Notes: generated by a model not told the origin, from the sequence alone. A stretch of DNA of 64,000 nt from Lactifluus volemus (GCA_022376515.1 WTXI01000030.1:1-64000), one strand, 5' to 3'. Counted from the stretch's first letter, positions 10,642 to 22,740 are shown. Translations and numbers: made by a program.

Positions 10642-11699
10642 ATAATCACCTGTGAGATTAGATAGCGTTCAGTCGTAGGCAACAAGACATCATTCATGGA
10701 TCGTAAGTACCTTTGAGATTAGATAGCGCTAAGACACGGGTAAGCTAAATATGGTAAGAGATGATATAAGCGGTACTCGACTGAAGTGAACGCACCGAAT
10801 ACTAGAGTCTTTCATAGTTTCCAAACAAGATAGAAAAGTCCAGGATAAATGCATTGTTTATTCCCCCCATAATCGTGTATCTAAATGTTTAGGGAGCCCA
10901 TCCAGTACATAAATTATTCTTAATCATAGTTAGCACATCTGCGACTGATCCACGGTTTCCGGTCCGCTAGATCCGCAGGATCGGAGTCGCGTCTCAACAT
11001 GACTGAAGCATTATCAAGTTGGATGAAGAGCGATGCAAGAAAGTAAAGAAGTTGTCTGCATTCCCCCGTCTGATCTGTGCCCAGTCTGAATTCACTCTTG
11101 CAAGTTGCGACCCATAAGACACCCGCAGTGTATAGTAATCGAATCCTTGCCTTCTTGCTTGCCTTTCTGAATATAAGCACCAAATCGGTGGGAGAACTCC
11201 TTGAGTAACGTGAAGCAATGCGCGTTAGCTTACGGTTGGGATACAAGGGAACAATTCCGGAGATACTGACTCCATCATAGGGACCGACACGGGTAGCGTA
11301 AACCCGGGCTCGTGCATCTTCATCAAGATCTTCATGTCCGAGCATTAGAGCTCCGAGTCCGGGGAGCGCTGTGATCAAACCAATGACTAGTGGCTGATGC
11401 TCCCGCTCCATGACCAGCCCCCCGTCAAGAAAGGGCTATTGGAATCACATCTGAAGATTCGTAAATCTTATTGAATATCTATTCACAATGTTGAAGCGTG
11501 CATTTAGGTCAGGACGTTTAACCTAAGACAGGCCTCTGAGTCGCGTTGTCGTGCGGGAATAATAGTGGTTCGGGTCCAAGGTCCCCCTCCGGACCCGCAT
11601 TTTCGATGGTCATAATGTTAGTTTGGTTATGACTCCGACAACATTGTGTTGCAAATTTTCCATCCAGACAATAAAACACATAAACTATAGTAAAGCTTC
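10642..11699. other. Insertion and unassigned sequence downstream of J3
   Basis: 10622-10994 is the sequence that interrupts the J3 3' end. It includes tgagattagatagcg twice, about 61 bases apart. 10995-11210 is a diverged copy of the lectin downstream flank. 11220-11411 has a minus-strand ORF with ALMLGHEDLDEDARARVY that I do not recognise. 11412-11699 shows nothing. Confidence 0.45.
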
Positions 11700-12538
11700 T
11701 TTGCCGCAGCCACAGTCATGGTTTGACCAGCAGCCTTCAAGTTTGCCCCCTTCCGAAGCATGTCAGCAGATTTGTTACCTCGAATGCCTCCACCCCATAC
11801 ACGGCACTGCTTCTCGTACTTGTCAGAGCTAAGGCTGATTAACATAAGCGATGCGAAATGTTTCAAAATGACAAATATCTACAAGTTAGCTTGGCGGCGG
11901 TGATCAGGGAATCAAGTTCCTGGTCATCCTCACGGCCCACTGTGAACCTCCTTGATGGCCAGGACAGCAGCTGTCTCATTGTGCACGACGGTACCAAGGC
12001 GTACCTTCCCCTTAACAATAACACTGGATATGGAACCCCTATCTCACGACAGAGCGCATGAGTGAATATAACAAGCTCAGTCGGATCAACATCATGCGCA
12101 ACGACAACGAGCACTCCCTTCTTAGCCTCAACCGAGCAACAATATAGGAGGCCATATTTTGCATTGTTTCGTGTCCTATTAAACCAATTAACTTAAATCT
12201 GACGATTGTTATGACTAAGCCTTACCTTTTGGATCCCTTTCCCTCAGCGGTGGCCTTGGCAATTGCTGCCAGACGAGTCTTCAAGTAGTACCGCCCCGAG
12301 ACCAAGCAGGACTCGGAGAAGAACTTCTATCTCCTGCTTGGTCTCGGGCGGTACTTGGAAGTTTAACTAACTGGCTGGCTATATTCTCGTCGACTGTGTG
12401 CGAGAACTGTGCGATCGCTGGGGGTACTTTCAACCGCTGAGAATGAATGACCTTCTGTCGCTGAAGGTGGATGTATTCCGAGTCGGGCCACTTGACGAAG
12501 CGTGAAGCTAACACGCGTTGCTTAACGTTACTCAACAA
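11700..12538 (-). pseudogene. Ribosomal protein eL8 (L7a family) pseudogene
   Basis: Read on the minus strand from 12538, the pieces follow the order of eL8, a large-subunit ribosomal protein. [14 protein letters not shown] and [17 protein letters not shown] come first, then LAAIAKATAEGKGSK. Next comes [20 protein letters not shown] with EIGVPY, then [29 protein letters not shown] and WGGGIRGNKS. Introns are still present (one before the SDKYEKQ exon), so it is not a processed copy. The frame is broken several times after VPYPVLL, a stop follows KEVHSGP, and an inverted duplication disrupts the PETKQE region. It lies directly downstream of lectin J4 in the same orientation, as the fragment at 22.74 kb lies downstream of J5, so it travelled with the block. 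Confidence 0.83.
12286..12356. repeat. Inverted duplication inside the eL8 pseudogene (hairpin)
   Basis: Arms of about 24 bases, agtaccgccccgagaccaag and its mirror, flank a loop of about 20 bases. The eL8 fragment at 22.9 kb has only one arm, so the second is a local inverted copy that breaks the PETKQE coding segment. Confidence 0.8.
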
Positions 12539-12705
12539 ATTCTCTCGCAGATTTGGTACTTATATTCAGAAAGCCACGGATTCAACTACTATACACTGCA
12601 GGTGCCTTAGGTCGCAAGAGTGAATTGAGACTGGGCGCAGATCAGACGGAATGCAGACAATTTCTTTACTTTCTTGCATCGCTCTTCATCCAACGTGATA
12701 GTGCT

Positions 12706-13440
12706 TCAGATGTCACTCTTCCAGAAGCCAATACTCTCGAGCAAACCTGAGACGCAGAAACTGATAAGACCGTGTGTGAATGATATACTGACACACATAT
12801 ACACGCACCAGCCGAAGTAGTAGTGCCAAGGAAGGCAGCAATAGTGCCGAATGTGCCGAATGTCGATTGAGGGACCGCGCTGCCTCCGAACGGGCCTGTA
12901 TGCCTCAGTCAATTACAAAGCTTGTTGGAACACGTAAGAGCACAGACCTTGAACATTTACACTTCCCGTCTGGGTATTAAAAACGACGAAACTCATGTTC
13001 TGAATAGCCCCACCATTGAGCTTTCCACCATAAACGCCGACTAGGACGTCATTGTCTGGAAAAAATTATTATCCACACATTTAATGCTAAGCGATTGAGA
13101 TAGATAACGGAACATACTTATGAGGGTCACATTGTTAACATTACCGGTGTTGGAGCCATGCAGGGCGGGGACGGGGGCTGGCTGGGTATTGATCACGTAC
13201 GTAATTTCAATTCCGACAATCTTTGATCCATCGTTGAAAACGGCGATGTTAGAGATGCGAGTTATAACCTGAGATGCAGGCCATTTGCCAACTGCATCAC
13301 TTTAGCACCGTCTGAGAGCCAGAAGGACCTCGATATGAATACTCACTGAGCGCTAGATCATCAAATGTAATACTTCCAGTGGCAGAGGCCTGACCAGTGG
13401 ATTGAGTAGAAGTAAGAGCGGGGAGTTTAGTAAAAGTCAT
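12706..13440 (-). CDS. Jacalin-like lectin, copy J4 (intact, five exons)
   Basis: The start ATG is at 13440-13438 (MTFTKLPALTSTQS) and the TGA at 12708-12706. Spliced exons give VFNDGSKIVGIEITY, LHGSNTG, NNDVLVGVYGG, MSFVVFNT, GPFGGSAVPQ and LESIGFWKSDI, with no stop or frame break. The product is about 166 residues, a single jacalin-fold domain with no visible signal peptide. It is closest to J5 and J2 and differs mainly in exon 1 and at 13140-13260. The downstream flank leads into the eL8 pseudogene in the same direction. The TATA-like box is at 13500-13507. The carbohydrate-contact D of canonical jacalins is E here, as in the other copies. Confidence 0.84.
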
Positions 13441-13507
13441 TGTGTTTGATGTAATATTGAGGGTAAGGTCGTTGTTGTCGTTTCCTGGTTCAACTGTGAC
13501 CTTTTAT

Positions 13508-14250
13508 GCTTCACAGGACGGAGGTGGAGTTCCGAGTCCATTTTTGGGATGTCGTCCCACTTCGATTCCGTTCCTCCTTTTGTCTCTAGGACTTCAAGCG
13601 GAAAATCCTAGGCATTCCGGGATTCTTCCGAGTGTAACATACCGCTGTCACGATCATGACTATCAACGCAGGGAACGGGTTTATCGAACGCCGTACTACT
13701 ATGAGATAGTATGGTGATCTGCCACTCTCGGATGCCTCGACCATCAAGATGGTGTCTGGTAACTACTCGTGATGTTCCTAGCCCAGCTTCAGGCCAGAAG
13801 CTGGCCAAGCTGGCCCCCAATGGGCCGAGCCAACTGAAGGGCCTATGGATCAATATTGATGTTTCTAGGCACACCAGCTTGACAGAACAACAACTTAGGA
13901 CGGACCTGATTCTCACGGGATTGCGCCATGAATTACGCCGGTGCACACCTGCTGACCTGCTGATCAGTGGTTTGACAGCAAACATGTTACTTTGGGGGAG
14001 CAAAGAGTTCGCTTGTATCTTAAGCGGAGATTAAATTGATTGACGTCAGATCGCCTACCGCGAGCGTCAATCAAGTTGACTTGTGTGAGAGTCATGGCAG
14101 CTTGCATTGCGCCCAGTCCTCGACATGTTCCGGGCTTGGTTCCGGGATATTCTATGGACGTAAGATAAGTAGGTAGCGTCTATCACTGACATTGACACAA
14201 TTATTGTACACAATAAGACCATTCTTGCTTCTCACTTGCACTATCGATCA
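13508..14250. repeat. Segments A and B (truncated), copy 4, ending at a rearrangement junction
   Basis: Segment A is followed by the first 200 bases of B, up to cactatcgatca at about 14250. There the sequence switches abruptly to the middle of a coiled-coil gene copy in the opposite orientation. No gene within. Confidence 0.7.
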
Positions 14251-16451
14251 CAAGCCTTGGATGGAGCTCGTGACGCACTGGAGCAGCGGGATCGTCAAGC
14301 GAAGCTTGCTTCGGAGAAGGAGTGTCTCGTACAATTGACTGCCGAAGAGTTGCAGGTTGCGCTCACGAAGCTCAAGGACGCAGAAGACGATATTACGCGT
14401 TTACATGCGAGGATACGACGTGAACGTGATCGTCGGGTGCGCGAGATGAAGGAGCTTCTCGATAAGCAAGCGAGGATGCAGGACCGCCACGAAGCCAATG
14501 TGCACCAGATGAGTAGGCAAGCCCAGGATGCGCAAGTGCAATTGAACGGACTATACGAGATACTTTTGCAAATTAATTCTGGCAGTCAGTCATCATTTGG
14601 CGAGATCCGCTTACCCCGGCATCGACCTCGCACCCGCACAACCGAACCACGTGACACCGGTCAGCCTCTTGATCCAAGTCTTGCCAGTGATCCTCCAATT
14701 AGTCCTGCTTTCCACTTCTTCTCGTTTATCCATCAATTTCTTCCCACATATCCCTAGGACCGTACGTCCATCTCACAGGCGCCTGAGCTACACCACATCT
14801 CTACATGGTTCGAGGAAGTCTCCGGTGCCGCGAGAGTTCAGCATGCGGCAATGGAGGATCTACTTGAGCGGATGTGCCAACTCGAATTTGAGCGTGCTCA
14901 GGAGGCCGAGTCCAACGAGCTAGAGAAGAGTCATCTTCTGGACGAGTTGGCAGTGACGAGAGAGCAGCTCCGCTTGACACAAGAAGATGTTCGTCAGCTG
15001 CGTCGCGACCTCGATCGAGAGAAAGAAATGCGACGGGGTGTCGAGACTCACATCGAACATGAGCTGGACATGTGTCAGGCAAAGCTGGAAGAGGTTCAAG
15101 ATGCACGCCGCACTGGGAGGATCAAATTCTTCGAGGCGATCGAGCTCCTGCGTCTACGCAGCGCTGACGCGGAGTCATTGAAGGTCGAAGCAGAATATAC
15201 TCGATTCAGATGCGAACAAGTTACGCTCTTATCCGCAGCGCTACAAGAGCGCGTAACAGACTTGGAAGCCGAGCTGAGGACATTGAAGTCTGCTCGGTTA
15301 TGTTCAGCCCCGACACCAGCCACTGTCATTCCTCCTTTTATTCCCCCTGCGGATACAGGTTTGCTCACTGCCGATTTTTGCGATATTTTTCGCTAATATG
15401 TACGTCACTAGGTCTCGAATGTGCTGATATTCCAGCGATAGACTCGATATATATGGCAATTCCGTCGTCGTTTCTTACTTGCTTGACTCATCATTGCCAC
15501 TTTCGTCGCCACAATCCACCGATATTTCCCTCTACATACCCCGCACAGAAGCCGCACCACCTGCTTCAATGGACATCGACTCAGATGACCAAGAGGATTC
15601 GTCAGTCTGTTTGGAGTTGTCGATGACACGGGATCCCTGGCCCCTTTCGCCATTATGTGACGTTTCGTCGCCTCGCGCCTTGGCATTGTCGCCTGCAGGG
15701 AATAACTCCGTTTCAGTGGACTGGCCACCCACTGGACCGGCCCTACTTCCTGCAGACGACGTGTCTCGAGAAGGTGATGAGGCTGGTATCCAGGTGAGCG
15801 ATGTGGTCGACTTGATTTGCATGGAATGATTCACACCCACGAAGACCGAGGAGGACGCCGTCAACTCTTTGTTGATCGCCTGGAAGGCTCTAGTGTCGTC
15901 TCCTCACGAGGGCTCGGCGGATAATAGTCTTGGATGGTGGCGACCTGTTCCGTCTATTATATCTTCCACTTCGCGCGACTGCTCCGTGGCACAGGTCTCG
16001 GACAGATATACCCTACGGAATCGTACCTCTCATCTTTCTGGAAACTGATGTGGTCACTGATTTTCGCGCGTCAGGTCCCCTATCCGACTGGCATTCCGAT
16101 AGCAGGCACTTGCTCTATCAGACAACTCCTGTCATGACGACGCCCCGTCAAGTCTACCTCTAGTGTCTCCGCCGTTCCCGAGTCTTCCTCCGTTGTCAGT
16201 AAATTGCTCCCTTGCACGGGTGCTTATCAAAGGTAAGTTCATGCAGAGACGCAGAGACGGTTGGGGCAGTCATTGATCGTTGCGCATCAGATCCCCTGAC
16301 AACTGAACACTATCCAGATAGCTTGTCCTTGTCTCGCTCGGAAGATGCCTGCGATGCATCATCAAATTCACATGCATCTTTTCGTCAGTTCCTAGCCCTT
16401 TGATCTGAGTTTGAATTAACGTTTTCTTGGCACTTGGCATGCGTCTTTCAG
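14251..16451 (+). pseudogene. Coiled-coil gene, copy C2 (middle part, interrupted downstream)
   Basis: The plus-strand exons start in mid-gene at ALDGARDALEQRD. Heptad-rich rod segments follow: EELQVALTKLKDAEDD, RREMKELLDKQ-like sequence, DAQVQLNGLYEIL, then MEDLLERMCQLEFERAQEAES and LLSAALQERVTDLEAELR up to about 15396. Ser/Pro-rich exons continue to about 16410. Between the rods a TAG at about 14757 breaks the simple reading, and the 5' end of the gene is absent. C2 continues in C3 after the insertion at 16.45-19.24 kb; together they are one gene copy split by that insertion. A coiled-coil, probably oligomeric protein is the only safe functional statement. Confidence 0.65.
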
Positions 16452-19234
16452 GCCATCACGAAAACCCCCAGCTGCTAATTGGAGCTAATTAGAGCTAATT
16501 ATGAATAATTAATGGGTAAGCGCCCATTATTAAATTTATTTATCCCCCCGATAATTTTATCGCTAATTACTATTAATCAGACTAAGTTGGCTAATTTAAC
16601 TCACTTCTAAAACTTAGAGATAAATAGCACTAATTTACCCTACTCTTGTTGCCTAATAATTAGCACTAATTCATGCTAAAGTGTTGTCACGCTGGTGTCA
16701 TACTGGTTTCAAATTATTACCAATGATTTGCTAAATTATTGAAAACAAGTGACTACTAGAAAATGCCAACGCTGTTGGCCTTAACCTTGCTTGCGGGTGG
16801 CACTGCACCTGCCTCAACAGCTCAACTGACAATCAGCTTGCAGCTTGATGTGACGATGTTGTGACTTACTAGTACAGTCCGCTGTGTCCTTGTCTACGCC
16901 CCCGCACGTTCAAGCATCTCCTTTCTAGCTAGTCTCATTTTCGCGGGCTCGATTGCACGCCAGACGCCCTCGCCGTTCCCGATACTTTCTGCACCTCCCC
17001 AAAGCTGTCTTATGACACCGTCGCCACTAACTTCACCCGGCCCTATGCGCACGCCAACGGCACCAAGAGCCTCCAGGTCGGCCCACTTTTTCTTTGGGGA
17101 CACAACTAGTCCGTGAGTTGTACTCACATGATGGGGGATCAGAGGAACGATGTCGGGTGATTAAGTCTTTGAGACAGGTGAGGCATGCACCGTGATGCCC
17201 GCGACCCACTCGTCGTCAATCAGAACCTCATCACGATAACGACAGGTTAACCTGTCACCGTGCGTGAAAAAATTGACTGAAAAATTGAACGTTGGCACAA
17301 CAAATTAAGACATACGACCGTCGCGAGCAACTTGCTGGCCGCGCCCAGAGCAAACGATAGGCCCGCGGTGACGCCCTCATTGCGCACAATCTTGCGGGAC
17401 TGCTGAACCATATCAGACAATGGCAAATGATCAAAAACGATCCGACCTTCCTGGCACGCTCACACATTCCTACACCACTCTGGCCAACGGCATGGTTATC
17501 CCCCTCCCCACTCTCGCCATGCACTTCCGGGTGGGGAGAAAGCATGCGCACGAGGTGGTGGACATCTGGTTGTGTGGCTGTGATCGATTTCGGGATCAGC
17601 GAACAGTCTCAGGCTGACATAACTCACAAAGATGGCGATGTGAAGGTCAAGCGATGAGCCCACTGCCATTTCCGCAATGTCCAGAAGCGTGGACATGAAC
17701 CACTGGATGTAACCTGGAAATGTGATACTGTTGAGTGCTGTATATGAAAAAGAGGAAGGGAAACAACTCACCAAAGGAGCGGACGATCCGGGCAAACTCG
17801 ACAGAACTGCGACTTACATGATGTGTTATAAGTTCCAGGTGTCTCTGATGCACCAACCATGAAGGGGTATGAGATGGGCAAAGCGAAGGCGGTGGCAGTG
17901 GGGAAGAATGATAGGAAGAAGTCAACTTTTGAAGTTCAACTTTGGATCACGTTTGGTCACGTTCTGAATTAGGGCAGGTAAAAATAAGACTCCGCGGATT
18001 CTCGCAGATTCTCGCAGATACTTACTCTCGCTCTAATTTTTCAGAGTTCTAGCTTCTGCATACACCTTCAAAAGGACATGTCCACTGCTTCATTTGTCAT
18101 CCTAGCCCCCTGTGAGCTGCCCTCAGCAGGGATGCACACCAGCGGCACCACCGAGCATGACAACAGACGCTCCTCGCGCCCCAAACCACCTCCAACTCAC
18201 CCACCCGGGTCGTATCACTCCTGGGTGCGGAGGATCTGGCCTCTCCAAGGTCGAATTTTCCGTGTTGATCCCAGACGACTTTGACCTTGATTACCTCTTG
18301 AAATCTCTTTCCAACGTATCCCTCAAGACTCCGTTTTTTTTGCTTTACCGCCTCGTGGATATTGAGCTGGACCAAGCTCTACAAGTCCGCGAGTCTTCCA
18401 TGTCTTACCACCTCTCCATCTTCATCATGGCCGTGAGTTTATTCAAATTCATTTGTATATTCTTCTCACCCTTCTTTTCTGCCAGTCTGGCTTTGGCCCT
18501 AACGGTGGTATGTTATGATGGGTGAACTTCCGTGAACTGTTCGTGTGATTTTTTGTTTACAGGTCGATCCCGTTGCTTTGCGTTTTGGCAGAAATTCTCC
18601 AAGGTACATACATATCACGCAGCGCGCGTCTTTGATCTCATTTATTTATTTTCCAATCCAGTGTTATGCCGAGACGGATAACCCCGAAGGAGTGCAAGCT
18701 ACAGGCTGATGACTGTTTAGAGTGTCTGCATCACACCAAAGAGGCATCCATCTGTTCCCTCTTAATCCCCTTCCTGACTAGTAAAATATACTGTCAATGA
18801 GCGCACAGATTGTCGTGAGGCTGCTCTGCATGAGCGGGTTAAGCGAGAAAGCTTCTCGTCAACGTGAAGACGATTGGCCATGCAGGGACTGTGCACGGAG
18901 ATGTGGCGTGGGTGCTCGACGCTGCCGCCACCACTGCTGGGATATGAGGTGTTTAGCCTTGAGTTAGTGAATTTGGTATTCACTAGCTGGATTTTAGCCG
19001 AGAAATGAATGGTTTATTGATAAAGACATTTACAAAGTACTAAGTTAGAGACAATTAAGCAAAAGAATGGTGAAACCGAAGATAATTTGACAAAATAATA
19101 GTGCTCGCTAGCTACATTTTAGCCGAGGGAACATCTAGCGAGCATGTGGCGTTTTATTGGGTGTTAACATGTCTTAGGCGATCGCTAGGATCGTATACTT
19201 CAATTATTGCTACACTAATCAAGATTAGCAGCTG
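16452..19234. mobile_element. 2.8-kb TIR-bounded insertion with unrecognised ORFs
   Basis: The ends are inverted copies: left gaaaacccccagctgctaat, right attagcagctgggggttttc. The element splits the coiled-coil gene: sequence before it (ending gcgtctttcag) and after it (ctcagcgagatcg) are adjacent in copy C1 near 8395-8425. The left subterminal 250 bases are AT-rich with about eight ctaatt repeats, typical of transposase-binding regions. The right end has two related stretches with agccgag near 18990 and 19120. Inside, short ORFs at 16894-17660 and a spliced-looking plus-strand ORF at 18090-18620 (with IPDDFDLDYLLKSL) match nothing I know. I found no transposase and no clear target duplication, so exact limits are uncertain by about 10 bases. 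Confidence 0.65.
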
Positions 19235-20560
19235 GGGGTTTTCCTGATGAGTATTGTCTACACCTCAGCGAGATCGCAGAGATGTTAGCAATATCTCGAC
19301 GAGCCTTTGCCCCCAACGGTCGCCCATACGATTGCCCTCCGTTCGCCTGCCCCATCAAAATTTCGAACTTGCTCAACTGATGGGCAGTGAAATATCTCCT
19401 GCCCCCATCCTCCAAGGTATTATTGACCAACTGTGTATTCCTGAATGTGTCTCTCACCACGCCACGACCTACCATTAGAGCACCGGGAGGCCGCACTCAG
19501 GAGGTCGCAACTTCAGAATGCCATGATTGTCACCTGATACGACAGTGCGATGACCAAATGGTCAGTATCGCTCTATATTCTCTCCTTCCTTGTCGCCTCT
19601 CAACCCCAAGTTATAACGAACAGGTCTTGACCGCGGCTCTCAGAAATTCACTGTCATCCTCGCCTGACATCCAGATGACAATGTCTTTTTCAAGAGAGCT
19701 ATCGCTCGCGCCTCACTCCACTGAGATTGCCCCTTCAGATCCGTTTAGGCTTCCGGTTCATGGCGTCGAAACTTTCCAGGCCGTTGCAGAGCCTATGACG
19801 AAGCCAGATCGTCCGGGATCTCCATTGCGAATTCCCACAACCGCTGGTGTTCCAAAGGAACCTACTTTGTCGATGCAGACCTATCGAGGGACTACCGTAC
19901 TCCAATCGAGCGACATTGTCATCAACTCGTTCCCGTCAGCCCCACCGCCAGCCAAAAATCATTTCATGGCCACCCAACCTCGTACTAGTTATGGACCGAT
20001 ACCAGATCATGGAAGCGCTCGGCGCGCCAGCCTTGATCCAAATGACCCACTGGAATGTGTTCTCCCGACGTCACTATCGGATGTACCAGCAACGCGTTGC
20101 AAAGGCGCCAAGCGGCAACCCGCGAGCGTACGTTGCCACCACTGCCACGTCTTCTCCCTAGGTCGCTCAACCCCATCTGTGAAAAGACTCAAGATTCGGA
20201 TGATTCTTTGCGCGTCTCCCGGGGACCCCGAAAATGCCGCATCTCCAACTACTATCACGTTCACCCGCGTCCACTGGACATACCGAAGCTCCACCATGGT
20301 CTGCCTGACAATTTTGGTGAGTTCATACGACTGCCGATCGTCACTGACTTTGCTGAGATTATTCTGATGCTTTCCCAGTTCCTGATACAGCGCAGATCGC
20401 TTCGGAAGGGCCAGGTGGAGACCTGGAGTCCAATGACTTTGCATCCATCATACCTCTCGACTGCCCGACTAGCAGTCCCGTGGCGTCGAGGAAACGAGTT
20501 TTGGAGAAGCAGTGACCGAGTCTAGATCCGTCGCGGGTGGCTTTGCCCACTCATGGTCCG
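19235..20560 (+). pseudogene. Coiled-coil gene, copy C3 (3' exons, continuation of C2)
   Basis: The exons include LAQLMGSEISPAPI (about 19360), a Ser/Pro/Thr-rich stretch with FSRELSLAPHSTEIAPSDPF (about 19690), HPRPLDIPKLHHGLP (about 20270) and a final exon after an intron with acceptor ttcccag near 20380. At the position where copy C4 has KQWPSLDP this copy has a TGA (about 20512), so its C-terminus is shortened. With no 5' end and a transposon in the middle it should be non-functional. Confidence 0.65.
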
Positions 20561-21774
20561 TCGCCAAATGTAGTGAAGCTCTTGAGTATGCGGGTACCTC
20601 TGGGTCCACTTAATTGAATCGATGGCTCGATGGAGCCTGTTTGGTCGGTCTGCATGACACAAGATCACGGAAGTGTTGATGGGGTGAGTTACGGAATGCA
20701 GACACCCATTTTCGTTTAGATGCTAATTTTGATTTCTTCGATAATTGACTCGCTAACTTCCTGCATCCGCTCTCATCAGACGAGCGTGTGGCCTCTTCCA
20801 ACCTAGCGGTGTGGGCCTGCGGACGCGAAATTCTGGTGCTCTATTTTCATAACACGTTGCGGAAGCAGCGGAACGTGCTAAGTGATGATCACGAAACAAT
20901 ACCACTCAGTGGGTGGAAATGATCAGACATGACCGGTCTTGACGAGGTAACGGCAGGATACACACTTGAGCTCCTGCAACGTTCAAAATACGCAGGGGTC
21001 TTCTGACCGAGTCGAGACTGGGCGATAGTGACACGTAAGGATTGTTTGATCGATAGTGCAAGTGAGAAGCAAGAATTCTTGTGTACAATAATTGTGTCAA
21101 TGTCAGTGATAGACGCTACCTACTTCTCTTACGTCCATAGAATATCCCGGAACATGCCGAGGACTAGGCGCAATGCAAGCTGCCATGACTTTCACACAAG
21201 TCAACTTGATTGACGCTCGCGGTAGGCGATCTGACGTCAATCGATTTAATTTCCGCCTCAAGATACGAGCGAGCTCTGACTTTGCTCCCCCAAAGTAACC
21301 TCATGTTTGCTGTCAACCACTGATCAGCAGGTCAGCAGGTGTGCACCGGCGTAATTCATGGCGCAATCCCGTGAGAATCAGGTCCGTCCTAAGTTGTTGT
21401 TCTGTCAAGCTGGTGTGCCGAGAAACATCAATATTGATCCATAGGCCCTTCAGTTGGCTCGGCACATTGGGGGCCAGCTTGGCCAGCTTCTGGTCTGAAG
21501 CTGGGCTAGGAACATCACGAGTAGTTACCAGACACCATCTTGATGGTCGAGGCATCCGAGAGTGGCAAATCACCATACTATCTCATAGTACGGCGTTCGA
21601 TAAACCCGACCCCTCCGCGGCGTTGATAATCGTGACAGCGGTATGTTAGACTCGGAAGAATCCGGAATGCCTAGAATATTTCGCTTGAAGTCCTAGAGAC
21701 AAAAGGAGGAACGGAATCGAAGTGTGACGACATCCCAAAAAGGGACTTGGAACTCCACCTCCGTCCTGTGAAGC
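20561..21774. repeat. Segments B and A, copy 5 (inverted relative to copies 1 and 2)
   Basis: B (20620-21235) then A (21240-21774), reading into lectin J5. This copy shows the complete ancestral order: coiled-coil 3' end, B, A, lectin. Confidence 0.75.
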
Positions 21775-21782
21775 ATAAAAGG
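21775..21782 (+). promoter_or_regulatory. TATA-like box of lectin copy J5
   Basis: ATAAAAGG, 57 bases before the J5 ATG, followed by a conserved 5' leader (gtcacagttgaaccagg) found in all five copies. Confidence 0.6.
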
Positions 21783-21838
21783 TCACAGTTGAACCAGGAA
21801 ACGACAACAACGACCTTACCCTCAATACTACATCAACA

Positions 21839-22567
21839 ATGCCTTTTGTTAGACTCCCCTCTCTTACTTCTACTCAATCCGTTGGTCCGGCCCCTACCGT
21901 TGGAAATACTTCATTTGATGATCTATCGAACCGTGAGTATTCATATCGAAGTCCTTCTGGCTCTCAGACGGTGCTAAAGTGATGCAGTTGGCAAATGGCC
22001 TGCATCTCAGCTTATAACTCGCATCTCTAACATCGCCGTTTGGGACAATGGAGCAAACATTGTCGGAATTCAAATTACGTACATCGTCAATGGTCAGGCC
22101 GTCCCCAAGCTGCATGGCTCCAACATCGGTAATGTTAACAATGTGAACCTCATAAGTATGTTCCGTTATCTACCTCAATCGCTTAGCATTAAATGTGTGG
22201 ATAATAATTTTTTCCAGACAATGACGTCCTAGTCGGCGTTTATGGTGGACAGCTCAATGGTGGGGCTATTCAGAACATGAGTTTCGTCGTTTTTAATACC
22301 CAGACGGGAACTGTAAATGTTCAAGGTCTGTGCTCTTACGTGTTCCAACAAGCTTTGTAATTGACCGAGGGATACAGGCCCGTTCGGAGGCGCCGCGGTC
22401 CCTCAAGGGACATTCGGCACATTCGGCACTATTGCTGCCTTCCTTGGCACTACTACTTCGAATGGTGCGTGTATATGTGTGTCAGTATTTCATCCACACA
22501 CAGTCTTATCAGTTTCTGTGTCTCAGGTTTGCTCGAGAGTATTGGCTTCTGGAAGAGTGACATCTGA
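21839..22567 (+). CDS. Jacalin-like lectin, copy J5 (intact, five exons; reference copy)
   Basis: The start ATG at 21839 gives MPFVRLPSLTSTQSV. Donor gtgagtatt and acceptor gatgcag lead to LGKWPASQLITR and VWDNGANIVGIQITY with LHGSNIG. The second intron (gtatgttccg...ttttccag) leads to NNDVLVGVYGG and MSFVVFNTQTG. The third (gtctgtgctc...gatacag) gives GPFGGAAVPQGTFGTFG; the last (gtgcgtgtat...gtctcag) gives LLESIGFWKSDI and a TGA at 22565-22567. The product is about 165 residues, one jacalin beta-prism domain preceded by about 35 polar residues. Members of this family bind mono- or oligosaccharides. Here the C-terminal ligand loop reads NGLLES instead of the usual G-x3-D form, so specificity is open. 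No secretion signal is apparent. Confidence 0.85.
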
Positions 22568-22740
22568 AGCACTATCACGTTGGATGAAGAGTGATGCAAG
22601 AAAGTAAAGAAATTGTCTGCATTCCGTCTGATCTGCGCCCAGTCTGAATTGACTCTTGCGACCTAAGCCACCTGCAGTGTATAGTAGTAGTAGTTGAATC
22701 CGTGGCTTTCTGAATATAAGTACCAAATCGGCGAGAGAAT

